Assembly: GCA_036245525.1 (NCBI GenBank)
Contig: BTPG01000006.1
Span: 73,069,026 to 73,133,025, forward strand
From: Semisulcospira habei
Lineage: Eukaryota > Mollusca > Gastropoda > Semisulcospiridae
Direction: 5' to 3'
DNA: 64,000 nt
The notes under the pieces are model-generated. The model did no database searches. It was not told the origin of the DNA and saw only the letters and a program-made list of their open reading frames with translations. The position numbers and the translations under genes were made by a program. Positions 44,253-55,180 of this stretch are shown piece after piece (position 1 is the stretch's first letter; every line of letters begins with the position of its first letter).

Positions 44253-44530
44253 GTGTGTAGACACGAGTTTCTCATGTGTCTGTGTACGTACAGATCTGAC
44301 TATTTAGGAGATGCTTCCTTCAAGATGTATCTAGGAGCACCTTTCAGCATTTTTAGATTGGATTACTTAATAAAAAGGAAAATTGCCGTTTATACAAAGT
44401 CGGTTGACCCGCATTTGAGTCCGTAATCTGTGGTATATTCATTTGAAATTTTGAATACAGCTAGCTTCGAGAAAGATATTGGATGAGTTCGTTAACCAGC
44501 TTTGTATCTATTCAATGTTTTTTGTAAAAC
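44013..44530 (+). repeat. long dispersed repeat LR, copy c
   Basis: Matches the first part of copies a and b: CATGACGAACATAGGCGGG, GT array at 44198-44259, GTCGGTTGACCCGCATTTG, GATGAGTTCGTTAACCAGC. It starts with the same CTACCGTATTGAAAATATGG motif that ends the foldback at 36943. Confidence 0.75.
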
Positions 44531-44700
44531 AATAATAATTCGCAGAAAAAAATGTCGACACGAAGAATTCTCGATATATCGGCTCAATGCGCCGCGAACT
44601 GAACCCAACACGCACGCTCACGTAAAACACACGCGTTCACTCCGATGACATACACACACAGTAGAAGACAAATATAGGACATTTCACATACACGTTGACA
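44530..44700 (-). mobile_element. SINE, second copy of the type at 160-590
   Basis: Minus strand: TTACGTGAGCGTGCGTGTTG, GGTTCAGTTCGCGGCGC, ending in AATTATTATTG. It sits at the end of the recognisable LR sequence. Confidence 0.68.
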
Positions 44701-45069
44701 TTGACTTCTACTGATTTATCCAAAGTGCAATACGCACAACAGAGCCCGTAAATGCGGACAATCCAGATTTAGAAAACGGACATGAATTTCTATCCACTTT
44801 GATCGTAAATTAATCACACCCTCGCAGATACGACTTAAAATAACGAGGGCAGCTGGAAACTCCTTCTGGCGCAATGGCAATAATCAACAACAGGAAAATG
44901 CACGGATTTAGACAATCGACCGACTAATGACACATGTCATGAAGATGTCACAATAGCTAAACTTTTACAAGTGCATAACTGCAACTTAATTGCAAAGAGT
45001 CTTTGCTTGAGAGCTTTCCTGTTCAATGCACTTGTGTAGACAAATGGACTAATCGACCAATATACGTCA

Positions 45070-45170
45070 AAGATGGTGCCAGAATAGCTTGGCTCCTAGA
45101 GGCGCCAAGCTATTCTGGCACCATTCTTAAACTAACATGATCGATTCTAGTTGTCAGTTGAATGGGTTAA
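45070..45170. mobile_element. TTAA-C hairpin, right end intact
   Basis: AGATGGTGCCAGAATAGC and mirror AAGCTATTCTGGCACCATTC. Ends GTTGAATGGGTTAA; the left outer arm is missing. Confidence 0.82.
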
Positions 45171-45189
45171 ATGCTTTAGTGCCAAACAT

Positions 45190-45363
45190 GGCGAGAGATT
45201 CTCATGATGATCTATGCCTCTTACATAAATTAACGACAAAGAAGGGCAGGAAGATCTCAGTTAAAAAAAAAATCATCTTTAAAACCATCTATCTGATTAG
45301 GCATTGATCTTCATGAGGCCTCATGAGGCGAAGAGGTATCATGAAAGTCTATACACATTGCTG
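45190..45363. repeat. two degenerate TTAA-B cores
   Basis: 45190-45224 (GCGAGAGATTCTCATGATG, CTATGCCTCTTAC) and 45299-45363 (AGGCATTGATCTTCATGAGG, AAGTCTATACACATTGC). Confidence 0.6.
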
Positions 45364-45476
45364 ATCATGTTTATGACTTAGTTTCTATAACAGAGTAGGT
45401 GAAATTTTAAAACTACGATGATAAATACGGTATCTTTTAGGAGTGATGCATCTAAATATCAAGTACATAACCAGAA

Positions 45477-45477
45477 C

Positions 45478-45554
<77 letters not shown>

Positions 45555-47585
45555 CGGTATTTATAATGCGCTTATCTTATAATAATTATAACTCTAAGAG
45601 CGCACTCACAACTCGCACACGCATGCGCACGCTTTAGACAATGACTCACGTCCCACAAATAGAAAATACATTACGACGGTCAGCTTGGGGTGGGGAGTGT
45701 GGTGATGTAGTGCTAGAACTGTTGAAAGAGGTGAGTTTTGAGGGCGGACTGGAAGGAGGAGAGAGAGTGTTTCTGACGGAGAGAGAGAGTGGGAGAGTGT
45801 TCCAGGTGGATGGACCGTATACTGAGAAGGAGCGGGGGCCGAAAGTGCTGAGTTTGGTGCGGGAGATGAGGAGGCGGAGAGGGTCGGAGGCGGAGCGGAG
45901 GGAGCGGGAAGGAGTGTAGGGGTGAAGTAAGTTGGAGAGATAGGTAGGAGCGTAGTTGTTCAGGGATTTGTAGCAGAGAGACAGAATCTTGTATTGGATG
46001 CGTTGGGGGATGGGGAGCCAGTGAAGGAGCTTGAGCAGGGGAGTGATGTGGTCGGAATTTTTCTTTCTAAGGACGAGGCGGGCAGCATTGTTCTGGACGC
46101 GCTGGAGAGTGAGAGTGGTGGAATGAGGAAGGCCGGAAAGGAGAGAGTTGCAGTAGTCGATGCGAGATAAGATGAGAGATACAGCGAGTTTGGTGGCAGC
46201 TTCGGTAGTGAGGTATTTTCTGATCTGACTGATGCGGCGGAGGTGGAAATAACATGCCTGGGCCGTGGCGGAGACGAAGCTGGTCATGGAAAGAGAGGAA
46301 TCGAGGATAACGCCAAGGTTCTTGACCGAGTCAGAGAGGGAGATGGGGGTGCTGTCGAGTTGAAGGTGGAGAGAGGGAGGGAGCTGGGAAAGTTTCTGGT
46401 GAGTCCTACCAGCATGGCTTCCGTTTTGTCGTCGTTCAGTTTGAGCTTGTTTGCTGTCATCCAGTTTTTCACGTCTTCATAGCAGTCAGCCGTGCGAGTC
46501 AGTAGTGTCTGAGTGTTGTCGAGTTTGTCTTTGTCTAGTAGTTGTGAGTCGTCAGCGTAGAGGTGGTGGTGTATGTGGTGAGACTGGATGATGTTGGACA
46601 GGGGAGAGGTGTAGAGTGTGAAAAGGACTGGGCCCAGGACGGACCCCTGTGGAACGCCGCAGGAGAGCCTAACTGGGTTGGAGGAGACGCCGTCGATGGT
46701 GACGGACTGCTGTCTGTCGGAGAGGTAGGAGAGAAACCAGGAGTGGGCAGAGTCAGTGATGCCAAAGGAGTGGTGAAGGCGGTGGAGGAGGATAGAGTGG
46801 TCTATGGTGTCGAAGGCGGCAGAGATCGAGTAGCGTAAGAAGGGAGATGTTGCCCGAGTCGGTGGAGAGAAGCAGGTCGTTTAGGATATGTAGAAGAGCT
46901 GTTTCAGTGCTGTGATGTTTGCGATAGGCAGACTGGAAGGGACTGAGGAGGTTGTTGTCGGCGAGGTGGAGGTTGAGTTGGTTGAGGACAACCTTCTCAA
47001 GAAGCTTGGACAGGAAAGAGAGATTGGAGACTGGGCGGTAGTTCTTGAGTTCGTTTGGGTCGAGGTTGTGTTTTTTGAGGAGAGGACGGACGATGGCGGA
47101 CTTGAAGTTATCGGGGACGGAGCCATTCTCTAGAGATGTGTTGATGATGTCGGTAATGAAGGGCAAAAGTTTTGGGAGGCCGTCCCGGTAGAGAGAAGCT
47201 GGGAGGGGGTCTAGTTCGCAGGTTTTGAAAGGCATGGACTTTATGGTCTTGAGGACTTCATCCTGAGAGACGGGGCGGAAAGACGAGAGGGGAGTGCCGG
47301 AAAAGGGGGGGGGGGGGGGTCTGGAAGGCAAGGCAGAGAAGGCAGAGAGTCGAGTGTGTTGCGCAGAGTTTGGATTTTGTCGGAGAAATAGGAGGAGAAA
47401 GCGGACGGAAGTTCTTCTTTGCTGTGTGTGTTGGGAAGAGGAGAGTCTTTAGAAGTGCCTAGGAGTGTGTTCATGGTGGCGTAGAGGGTTTTGGAAGAAG
47501 TGGATTCCAGGATTTTGTTTTGAAGGTGTTTACGTTTGGAGTCGGAGATCATTCTGCAGACTTTGGATCTGGTGGTTGAAACATA
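45477..47585 (-). pseudogene. L2/CR1-like LINE, 5' truncated, multiple frameshifts
   Basis: Reverse transcriptase motifs in order on the minus strand: KNYRPVSNLSFLSKLLEKVV, AYRKHHSTETALL, CGVPQGSVLGPVLF, the YADD catalytic box at 46548-46559, KLKLNDDKTEAML, then RIDYCNSLLSGLP and GPSTWNTLP near the C terminus. Frames shift near 47310 (at a G-run), 46832 and 46385. The 3' end is GCGCATTATAAATACCG and an (ATT)n tail at 45477-45549. It lacks the endonuclease, so it is a truncated dead copy. Confidence 0.9.
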
Positions 47586-47635
47586 TTACCAATTTCTCGA
47601 TTTTAGTTCACTTTGTCAAGGTGGTCGCCAAGGCT

Positions 47636-47880
47636 CCGGGGCTCATTTGCATGAGCGAACTAAAAACTGCGCCAGACACTAAGCAAGTTTCTTCGTAAGG
47701 CGGGGCACCTTGCTTAGTGCCTGCTGCCAGCTGCGTGAGCGAGCTGAATCCTGCACCAGCCACTAAGCAAGGTGCGCCGCTATAGCGGCGCAACTTGCTT
47801 AGTGGCTGGTGCAGGACTAAGCTCGCTCATGCAACTGACCCCAGGTGCAGAACTAAGCTCATTCATGCAGCTGTCCCCAG
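47636..47880. repeat. inverted repeat family I, copy 2, expanded
   Basis: Several alternating arms: CATGAGCGAACTAAAAACTG, CACTAAGCAAG, AGCTGCGTGAGCGAGC, then the palindrome GCGCCGCTATAGCGGCGC and TGGTGCAGGACTAAGCTCGC. Looks like stepwise duplication of the arms. Confidence 0.78.
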
Positions 47881-48092
47881 AGTCGTCTGTCAGCAAGCAG
47901 CATCCGGATGAGCGCGAGATACCGGGTATCCTCTATGACCGGTAGAGAGATGGCCAGACGGGTGGCTGAAGAGGTTTGCGGAATACAAACCGGGTAGTTG
48001 CGCTCTTCGTCAGTCCTCTACCTCCCCCACGCCACCACCACCACCACCTTTCCTCACCCCCACCTCCCATCCCAATCCCCCCCCCCCCCCAC

Positions 48093-48142
<50 letters not shown>

Positions 48143-48505
48143 GAAAAAAAAGAAAGAAAAAAAAAAAGAAAGAAAATCCTATTTGACCTCCCATTTCTCA
48201 TCGCCCTTGTTTTGCCAACAAATACAATCTGGACATCCACAGCTTGGTTGAACGTGTAATTCTGCGCGCAAATAGATCTAAAATAAATCCAGGTTGAAAC
48301 GTAGACTCTGTAAATCCAAATTATTCCTGCGTAATACAGCTCTTGAGCATCTAAGCTTCTTGCAGAGCAGATAGATGGCATTCGCCAAAGAAAGTCGGTA
48401 TAAATGGGGGTTACCTCCACTTCACCGACGTCTTGTCCACACAATGCTAGATAATCAAGCACGAGGGATCCCAACAGAGGGAGTACAAGTGGCTGTTCTC
48501 TGATA
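47881..48505. other. low-complexity C-run and A-run; no gene
   Basis: Poly-C and a poly-A/AG tract at about 48078-48175; nothing else recognised. Confidence 0.7.
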
Positions 48506-48571
48506 GCAAGAGGCATATATTTTCATGAGCCCCTGCAACTGCAGGGGCTCATGAGAGTCTATGCCTCTTGC
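48506..48571. mobile_element. TTAA-B core hairpin, matched arm variants
   Basis: Inner arms both read GAGCCCCTGCA (mirror TGCAGGGGCTC), where the consensus is CCCCCGC. Confidence 0.9.
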
Positions 48572-48743
48572 ATACAAATAGGTGTGGCTGAAAGAATGAA
48601 GAAAAAAAAAAAATCAGCAATTCAGAATCGGCCTGCAGACAGTCCTGTCATCAGTTTCTGAATCGACCCGGACAAAGTCTCGCGCTTTACGTTACTTGTG
48701 CTCGAGATTACACCACCGCAACAATTATTCTCCAATACAACTC

Positions 48744-48981
48744 GCAAAAGAAATAGATTCTCATGAGCCTAATGATCAAGGGGGCTCCACTGAATTCATG
48801 CCTTTTTCAGGCAGGGACCGGCCCTATGTAAACCTATGCTCCTCAGACGAAGAAAGTAGTACGTTACTAGTTGCTAGATTATATCATATGGCAGACATGT
48901 TTTTCCATGCGATCTAAGAAAAGCATAGATTTTCATGAGCCCCTGCCATCGCAGGGGATCTTGAGAATTTATGCCTGTTGC
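48744..48981. repeat. two TTAA-B cores, degenerate
   Basis: 48744-48810 (GCAAAAGAAATAGATTCTCA, ATGCCTTTTTC) and 48917-48981 (AAAAGCATAGATTTTCATGA, GAATTTATGCCTGTTGC). The second pair shares TTTTCAT-type changes only in part. Confidence 0.65.
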
Positions 48982-48999
48982 TGGTAGCGCTCCGCTCTA

Positions 49000-49575
49000 T
49001 GTTTACATTTATCTCTGCGCCTAATAGTAGGAGGTGATGGGAGTGTAAGCTGCGACTGGCTACTCGTTTAGAGATTAGCATCATATTGTATGAGTTACAT
49101 ATGTGTCTGGGCACAGCCTCAGGTTGAAATCAAATAATCTACTCCGCACTGAGAAACTGCATGCTGACCTATTTGAGTCTTGAACGTAGAAAGAGACATA
49201 TTTGGGCTATTTAATTATGTACCTCTGTAACCTGCACAGTCTCAAATGAATCAAATTTTATGACAGAATGCATATCGTAAATTACAGTATTTCGGTGAGG
49301 CGAAGAAGCAAGAGTATTATTCACTTGTTCGAAAGTGACTGACACTGGTGGACACAGATGAGAATAGAGCTAAACCCTGTAAGAAGCAGAGGGCACATAT
49401 CTGTACGAGCCCGCGTTGCCTGCACAGAGGAATTAGGAACTATCTCTTTTAGAGACGACAGAGTTCTGACATTGCAGATGTCGACGTGATATCGGAAAGA
49501 GATTGAATTTGAAGCCAGACTGTTCCACAATCTGTCTGGGACACCCCTTAGCAAATAACTCTCTCCCATCTGTCT
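49000..49575. other. no recognisable feature
   Basis: No gene or complete repeat recognised. Confidence 0.4.
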
Positions 49576-49638
49576 ACAAGAGGCATAGATTGTCACGAGC
49601 CCCTGCGGCCGCAGGGCTCATGAGAATCTATGCCTCTT
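49576..49638. mobile_element. TTAA-B core hairpin
   Basis: ACAAGAGGCATAGATTGTCA with GCCCCTGCGGCCGCAGGGC centre, mirror GAATCTATGCCTC. Confidence 0.82.
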
Positions 49639-49821
49639 TATTCTGCAGATGGGTACTATTGATATTTAAGTAGCTCGTCGGTCGGAGCATATCGATGGGA
49701 CTTAAGCCCTATGGGAGGGGCATTAAGTCTGTGTCAAACACAAGATCCATACCGCTAGGTTACAAGCAGTTAACTCAATTCCATAGGGCTGACATTTTTT
49801 TGCATTTGGAAGGATAAGTAT

Positions 49822-50222
49822 TTAACCCTTTGACTGCCAGAGGACGCAGATAGCATTTAAAAAAAAAACTCTTTCGAGACGTGCCGCATCCGGATTCGCG
49901 GCTTTACCCGTAAAGCCGCGAATCCGGATGCAGCACGTCTCGAAAGAGATAGTTAAAATTAATAATCAATTCAACGTCAAAGACCCCCAGCCGTCAAAAG
50001 AACGTGGACAAAAAGTGGTTCCAGCAAGACGCATAGATCCTCTTTTGAAATTATAATGAATTCAACGTGAACAATCCACAGTAGTCAAAAGAACGTGAAA
50101 GAAAATGGTTCTAGCAAGAGATATGGATAGTCATGAGCCCCCGCAACTGCGGGGAGCCATTAGGATATATGCCTCTTGCAGTGTGGGTAGTGCTAAGTTT
50201 TTATCAGCAATGAGTGGGTTAA
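49822..50222. mobile_element. TTAA-B MITE with duplicated left spacer and nested TTAA-D
   Basis: Starts TTAACCCTTTGACTGCCAG and ends ATGAGTGGGTTAA. The left spacer (AATTCAACGT, CAGCCGTCAAAAGAACGTG, GTGGTTCCAGCAAGA) occurs twice before the core at about 50114. TTAA-D sits inside at 49857-49956. Confidence 0.85.
49857..49956. mobile_element. TTAA-D MITE nested in TTAA-B
   Basis: TTAA, A-run, CTCTTTCGAGACGTGCCGC to GCAGCACGTCTCGAAAGAG, then TTAA. Arms share CTCTTTC / GAAAGAG in place of CTCATTC. Confidence 0.85.
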
Positions 50223-50307
50223 GACTGCACTTCACACCAGTTTTGGAGACAGACCAGCTATGCATGATAATAATTACAGGCAAGTGCCAAATAAAGAGAA
50301 CATCTCA

Positions 50308-50349
50308 AAGAAGAAAGAAACACGCTTAGTAAAGACAATTAAAATACAA
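50308..50349. repeat. repeat family G fragment
   Basis: CAAAGAAGAAAGAAACACGC and TTAGTAAAGACAATT. Confidence 0.6.
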
Positions 50350-50516
<167 letters not shown>

Positions 50517-50529
50517 AAAACGTTCTTTC

Positions 50530-50601
50530 GACACTTATCGGTGCCCAGTGTTTGAAATCACCTTCGTGCACGCAAAAGACGTTAAGCTCTAAACGTTTAA
50601 C
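50530..50601 (+). repeat. SINE S3 3' part
   Basis: TCGGTGCCCAGTGTTTGAAA, TCACCTTCGTGCACGC, AAAAGACGTTAAGCTC. Same as the 3' half at 4164 and 37433. Confidence 0.7.
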
Positions 50602-50743
50602 AAATCGCTAAACACAAAAGAGGTGTTTGCATGTTTCGTCTGCAGCAGAAATGGGCCCTGTCGGCGAATGCACGTCTAGTTTAAGGCGGCGTAAAATGCT
50701 ACAATCGATCATCCATCTCAGTTATCTATCTTCTGCACAAGAG

Positions 50744-50824
50744 TTAAATCATTAGAGACGTGCCGCCTACGTATACGGGGCGATTCGCCGCGTATTCATA
50801 GGCGGCACGTCTCCAGTGAGTTAA
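50744..50824. mobile_element. TTAA-D palindromic MITE, complete
   Basis: 81 bp. TTAA at both ends; arms AGAGACGTGCCGCCTACG and mirror with minor differences. Confidence 0.9.
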
Positions 50825-50875
50825 AGGGCCGGTTAATAAAACTTGGGGGTATGACTCGTTGGTCATTTTTAGGGT

Positions 50876-51083
50876 TTAGCTCATTTGGGCATGATACACT
50901 AAAACAAGATATCGATTGACTATAATAGTTTAGGGGTGGTGCCAGAACAGCTACAGCCGCCAAGCTGTTCTGGCACCACCCTTGAAATACATGTATCATG
51001 GTCGATCTATATCCATAGATATAAGGTATAGTCTTCGAAGGACGACTGTCAAATTTATGAATTACGTCGGTTTAATGTGTTAA
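50876..51083. mobile_element. TTAA-C MITE
   Basis: Left TTAGCTCATTTGGGC, right GTTTAATGTGTTAA. Hairpin GGTGGTGCCAGAACAGC and mirror, with both arms sharing AACAGC / GCTGTT instead of AATAGC. Confidence 0.85.
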
Positions 51084-51133
51084 CGCCGGTCAGACAGCTT
51101 AAGAGATATCTGTCGGTGGACTTGGAGTATGGA

Positions 51134-51192
51134 GTTAGTTTGTTAGTTCTTTGGGTTTAAGTTCGAGCAGGTGACTAAGGCCATCTCAAGCG
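51134..51192 (+). repeat. SINE tail fragment S4
   Basis: GTTAGTTTGTTAGTTCTTTG, GGTTTAAGTTCGAGCAGGTG, ACTAAGGCCATCTCA. Confidence 0.7.
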
Positions 51193-51205
51193 TTGTCACC
51201 AACTA

Positions 51206-51305
51206 TAATGACGAACAAAAGAAATGCGACATTTTGGAAACCATCGGAAACACTAAAGTGTTTCTGAATGTTCCAAAAATATCGCATTTCTTTTGCTCAT
51301 CAGTA
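51206..51305. mobile_element. TA-A MITE, complete
   Basis: 100 bp with TA on both sides. TAATGACGAACAAAAGAAAT to TTCTTTTGCTCATCAGTA; the hairpin centre is ACACTAAAGTGT. Confidence 0.92.
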
Positions 51306-51584
51306 TACCGTGTAAGGGTTTTAAAGACAGACGCAGAAAGTACCAGGAAAAGTCCAGGAACTGAGCTGTTTACTGAAGCAAAATTTGCTTTCATCCTGGG
51401 TTTCGCGTCATGACATGTGTCCTGTAATGACGTCATTGTATTGCAGTGGATAGCACACTTCCGGGACACTATCACGGTATTTTCTACGTCTGTTTTAATA
51501 GGAGAGTTTCGAGGTAACTCTTACAATGTATCTCGTGGGAACATACAATTGATGCAGTAGAGGCCGCGGTAATCGCACACACAG

Positions 51585-51712
51585 GCTAAAAGAAGTACGC
51601 TTAGGAAGGACAGTTACAACACAACTGCGTTGTAACTGACATTTCTAAGCGTGCTTCTTTCTTTGTCGCGGGTTTATTTGCATTTTACACGCTTGGCAGT
51701 CACCTTTTCAGT
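51585..51712. repeat. inverted repeat family G, copy 6
   Basis: AGAAGTACGCTTAGGAAGGA and CAGTTACAAC mirrored by GTTGTAACTG and TTCTAAGCGTGCTTC, then ACGCTTGGCAGTCACC. Confidence 0.8.
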
Positions 51713-52036
51713 CTGGATAGGCCCAGGTGTTTAAATACGTTTACTGCTACATATAATTCAAACAAAGCACCGCAATGATCGTGTACTGAGCTATGTACAG
51801 GGCAACACCGGTCCACACAGTATGAGTCATATTTTCCTAAAAATAATTACATGTGTGTTTTCTGGCAGAGTAGGTCATTAACACTCATTCTACTACTACT
51901 CATACATGCCAACAATCAGTCAAGTCAGGAGATAAATTCGACGTGCAAACACGTGACAATACAGTACCCTGAAATTGAGGTCTGATTTGCAAAATATTCA
52001 AATCAGGAGGTTAAACAGACATGCAAACACATGAAC

Positions 52037-52244
52037 TTAACCATGGAACACAACGAACCACACCTAAAATACAAGAGGTATAGATCCTCATGAGCCGCCG
52101 CGTATACGGGGACCCATGAGTATCTATACCTCTCGCTGACACCATTTTGTATTTACGTTCTTTCATCGGCAGGGGCTCTATGCAGTTGAATTAACCAAAC
52201 TTCAGAAACTCAGTTTGCGTCAAAACTGGCGGTGAGGAATTTAA
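52037..52244. mobile_element. TTAA-B MITE, matched arm variants
   Basis: Core (52071-52136) arms share GGTATAGAT / ATCTATACC. The right spacer includes GTTGAATTAACC and ends GCGGTGAGGAATTTAA, whose TTAA also begins the next element. Confidence 0.85.
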
Positions 52245-52454
52245 CTCGTTCAGCCCCGACACACCACAGCACGACATGGATCGAGCATGATAGTTCAAGG
52301 GTGGTGCCAGAATAGCTTGGCGCCTTTCGGCGCCAAGCTATTCTGGCACCACCCTTGAACTATCATGCTCGATCTACCTCTAGAATTGTAATACAATCTT
52401 TCAGACGGCAACTTCAAAATTTGCGGATTTCGGTCCTGGGGTAGAATGTGTTAA
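52241..52454. mobile_element. TTAA-C palindromic MITE, complete
   Basis: 214 bp. The central hairpin of about 115 bp is almost perfect. It shares its left TTAA with the TTAA-B end. Confidence 0.93.
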
Positions 52455-52909
52455 AGAAGTTAGGAATTGACCTTAACTGACAAGATAGTCCAATCAGAAG
52501 GCAATCTGGACATGCACTCAGAACGCAGACTAGACATGCACTCAGAAGGCAAGATAGACATGAACTCAGAAGGCAATATATATGCACTCAGAAGGCAACT
52601 CGTATAGACATGCAAAGCACATGAGAAAAAGGATCAGTTCACGCACGCAAAATTGACCTCAATTCAAACAAAAACCAAAAAACGTTTGTTGGATGTTGTC
52701 ATTGCATGTATTAGCCTACGTCTGAGTAATTTTAGCAAGGTCGACTGTCCCGGTGGAAATCATCCCATGCCTGGCTCATCAAGTAGGCAATAATTTAGTG
52801 AGGCAGAATCCTTTAAAGACAAATGGCCTAACGGAGCCATCGACATTGAAGGAAGAAACAAAGATGACCTACTCGAGTTGACAACCTGTTATGGAAATAA
52901 GGTCCAAAG
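52455..52909. other. short degenerate tandem near 52500-52620
   Basis: ACTCAGAAGGCA units recur four or five times (52516-52590). Otherwise nothing recognised. Confidence 0.55.
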
Positions 52910-52975
52910 GCAAGAGACATAGATCCTCATGAGCCCCCGCAACTGCGGGGGCTCATGAGGATCTATGTCTCTTGC
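52910..52975. mobile_element. TTAA-B core, perfect palindrome, matched variant
   Basis: GCAAGAGACATAGATCC and GGATCTATGTCTCTTGC: the GACAT / ATGTC change is on both arms. The 66-bp palindrome is perfect. Confidence 0.93.
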
Positions 52976-53078
52976 AGATGACCTGAAGGATGAACTTAAC
53001 TAAATCCATTGACATTTAAAGAAGAAACAAAGATTATCTACTCGTGTTGACTATCTGGGATGCTACTGAGGGCGTAAA

Positions 53079-53143
53079 GCAATGGCATGGATCCTCATGA
53101 GCCCCCGCAACTGCGGGGGCTCATGAGGATCTATGCCTCTTGC
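53079..53143. mobile_element. TTAA-B core hairpin
   Basis: The inner GGATCCTCATGAGCCCCCGC arm is perfect, and the outer left end has decayed (GCAATGGCATGG). Its right flank (AGACGGGTCGAAGGA) resembles that of the previous copy. Confidence 0.88.
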
Positions 53144-53297
53144 AGACGGGTCGAAGGACTGAACTGCATGTCACTGACAGTGTGAAATGACTTCGTTACA
53201 CGCCATTGTCCCTAAAACCTATTGAACTTCCCAGCAACGCAGGAGTTACGCGATCCTTCCTTTTTCTTTCCAGCCGGCGGATCCAGATGATCTGTCT

Positions 53298-53364
53298 GCG
53301 AGAGGCACATATCCACACCAGCCTCTGCAGGCTGTGGGGGCCCATACGAATCTATGCCTCTAGG
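53298..53364. repeat. TTAA-B core, degenerate
   Basis: GCGAGAGGCACATATCC and GAATCTATGCCTC. Confidence 0.65.
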
Positions 53365-53735
53365 TGGCAGATATCGGCTCCAATCATTCTCAGCCTGAGG
53401 GAAATCATGGAATTTATGTCAGCCTTTGGCTGTTTCGCCGAGCTGACGGAAAACGTCGGTCAACTCGTTGGGCGAGAAATACATGCAAATAGGTCACGTT
53501 AGAGCAAACGCTTTGATGTTCTCACACAAAACGTTTTGGTTCCTTATGCATACCTTAATTTTTTTCTTGTCACGTTGTTAGTAAGTCGTTGATGCTGTCA
53601 GGGCGCCAACATCTTCCCTGCCGAGAAAAGACTGAACGGAATCCAAGGGTTAACTAAGGACATTACCACAGTACAGTATAAGGAAACCTACACAAGTCAC
53701 GTCCACTGACGGCGGCTCTCTCAAAGAGATGATGA

Positions 53736-53949
53736 TTAACTCATTCTACCCCAAGACCGAAATCCCCAAATGTTGCCGTTGTCCTCTGAAGGCTGCATTG
53801 CAGTGCAGGACACAGATCGACCATGATAGTTCAAGGGTGATGCCAGAATAGCTTGGCGCCCATAGGCGCCAAGCTATTCTGGCATCACCCTTGAACTATC
53901 ATGGTCGATCCATATCTTGCTGTGGTGTGTCTGGGGTAGAATGAGTTAA
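53736..53949. mobile_element. TTAA-C palindromic MITE, complete
   Basis: 214 bp, TTAACTCATTCTACCCC to GGGGTAGAATGAGTTAA, with a near-perfect central hairpin (GGTGATGCCAGAATAGC). Confidence 0.94.
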
Positions 53950-54191
53950 GGACACAGTCTGAGGACACACCTTCATTGCCGAGAGACAGTGAACACGACG
54001 CAACAACAAGAGACATAGAGCATCATGAGCCCCCGCAACTGCGGGGGCACATGAGGATCTATGCCTCTTCCTGACACTACATTGTGTCCATGTTTCTTGG
54101 ATGGTTTTGGCTTTCGGTCGTTGAATGTACAACGATTTCAGAAAATGAACAAAAATGTACGTACAGTGGCAGGTTGAAGGTTGAGCGTTAA
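53950..54191. mobile_element. TTAA-B MITE
   Basis: CACCTTCATTGCCGAGAGAC at the left, core 54005-54071, long spacer on the right to GGCAGGTTGAAGG and a TTAA at 54188. Confidence 0.8.
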
Positions 54192-54400
54192 CACCTTCAC
54201 TGCTGATAGTAAGTGACTACGACACAACTGCAAGAGACATAGATCATCATGAGCCCCCGCGACTGCGGGGGCTCATGAGGATCTATGCCTCTTGCTGAGA
54301 CCACTTTGTGTCCATGTTTTTTTGGACGGTTTGGGCTCTTTGGGGTTGAGTTATTACAAATTCCGGCAGCATACAACCCAAAGTCGACGGTCTTTTTGTT
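54188..54400. mobile_element. TTAA-B MITE, left end intact
   Basis: TTAACACCTTCACTGCTG start, core 54230-54295 with one outer mismatch pair. The right end fades after CTCTTTGGGGTTGAG. Confidence 0.85.
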
Positions 54401-54759
54401 TTTCTTGATCTGATCTATAGCTTTTGAGCCCCACCTTTCCCTTCACTGATGTAAATTAACAATAGGAAATAGTCAATCAAGACAAATTTCCCGCATATAA
54501 TTATTATACCTTTCACAAGAGGGTATTAGTTCCATTCCAAGTATAAGGCGACTACATTAATCCAAACAACACCGGTGAAATCTGAGCTTTTGAGAGATTT
54601 TTTTTATGAACGTAAAACATTGCCGTAAATAGCTTAATGGATGAAATGATAGACGAACCTGTCCACACTTTCCGGGTGCTGAAGCAAAATGTCATTTATT
54701 TAGTTTCGCAAGGTCATTAATTTTCTCACTTTTATGGGAGCTAGTACTGCTGTTAAGAA
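54401..54759. other. no recognisable feature
   Basis: AT-rich, nothing recognised. Confidence 0.4.
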
Positions 54760-54963
54760 TTAACCCCTTCACTGTTCGCAGACCGTGTTGCTGAGATCGT
54801 TGTCAATTCAACTTTTAAAGATTATCAAAGAACTTGGGGAAAAGTAGTTTCAGCAAGAGGTATAGATCCTCATGAGCCCCCGCAATTGCGGGGGCTCATG
54901 AGGATCTATACTTCTTGCAGTTTGGGTGGCGTTCCATTTTTCTCGGCAGTGAACGAGTCAGCG
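54760..54963. mobile_element. TTAA-B MITE, near complete
   Basis: TTAACCCCTTCACTG at the left, core 54853-54918 with the shared GGTATAG / CTATAC variant, right TIR CTCGGCAGTGAACGAGTCA (TTAA mutated). Confidence 0.92.
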
Positions 54964-55103
54964 TTCAAAATGCCAGGAAACCTAACACTTTGACAAGGAA
55001 GAAGACATTATTTAAAAAATAATGTGATAAATTCCTGGTCGCAGAAGTATCGTGTCTTTGTAATATTGGGCCGATATTTTAAAAAAATATATTAAAAAAA
55101 AAA

Positions 55104-55151
55104 GAGGCAGCGCTTAATGCGGGGGCTCACGAGGATCTACACCGTTTGCTG
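55104..55151. repeat. TTAA-B right arm
   Basis: TGCGGGGGCTCACGAGGATC and CACCGTTTGC. Confidence 0.65.
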
Positions 55152-55180
55152 TCATTCACTGTGACCTGCTTACTGAAAGT

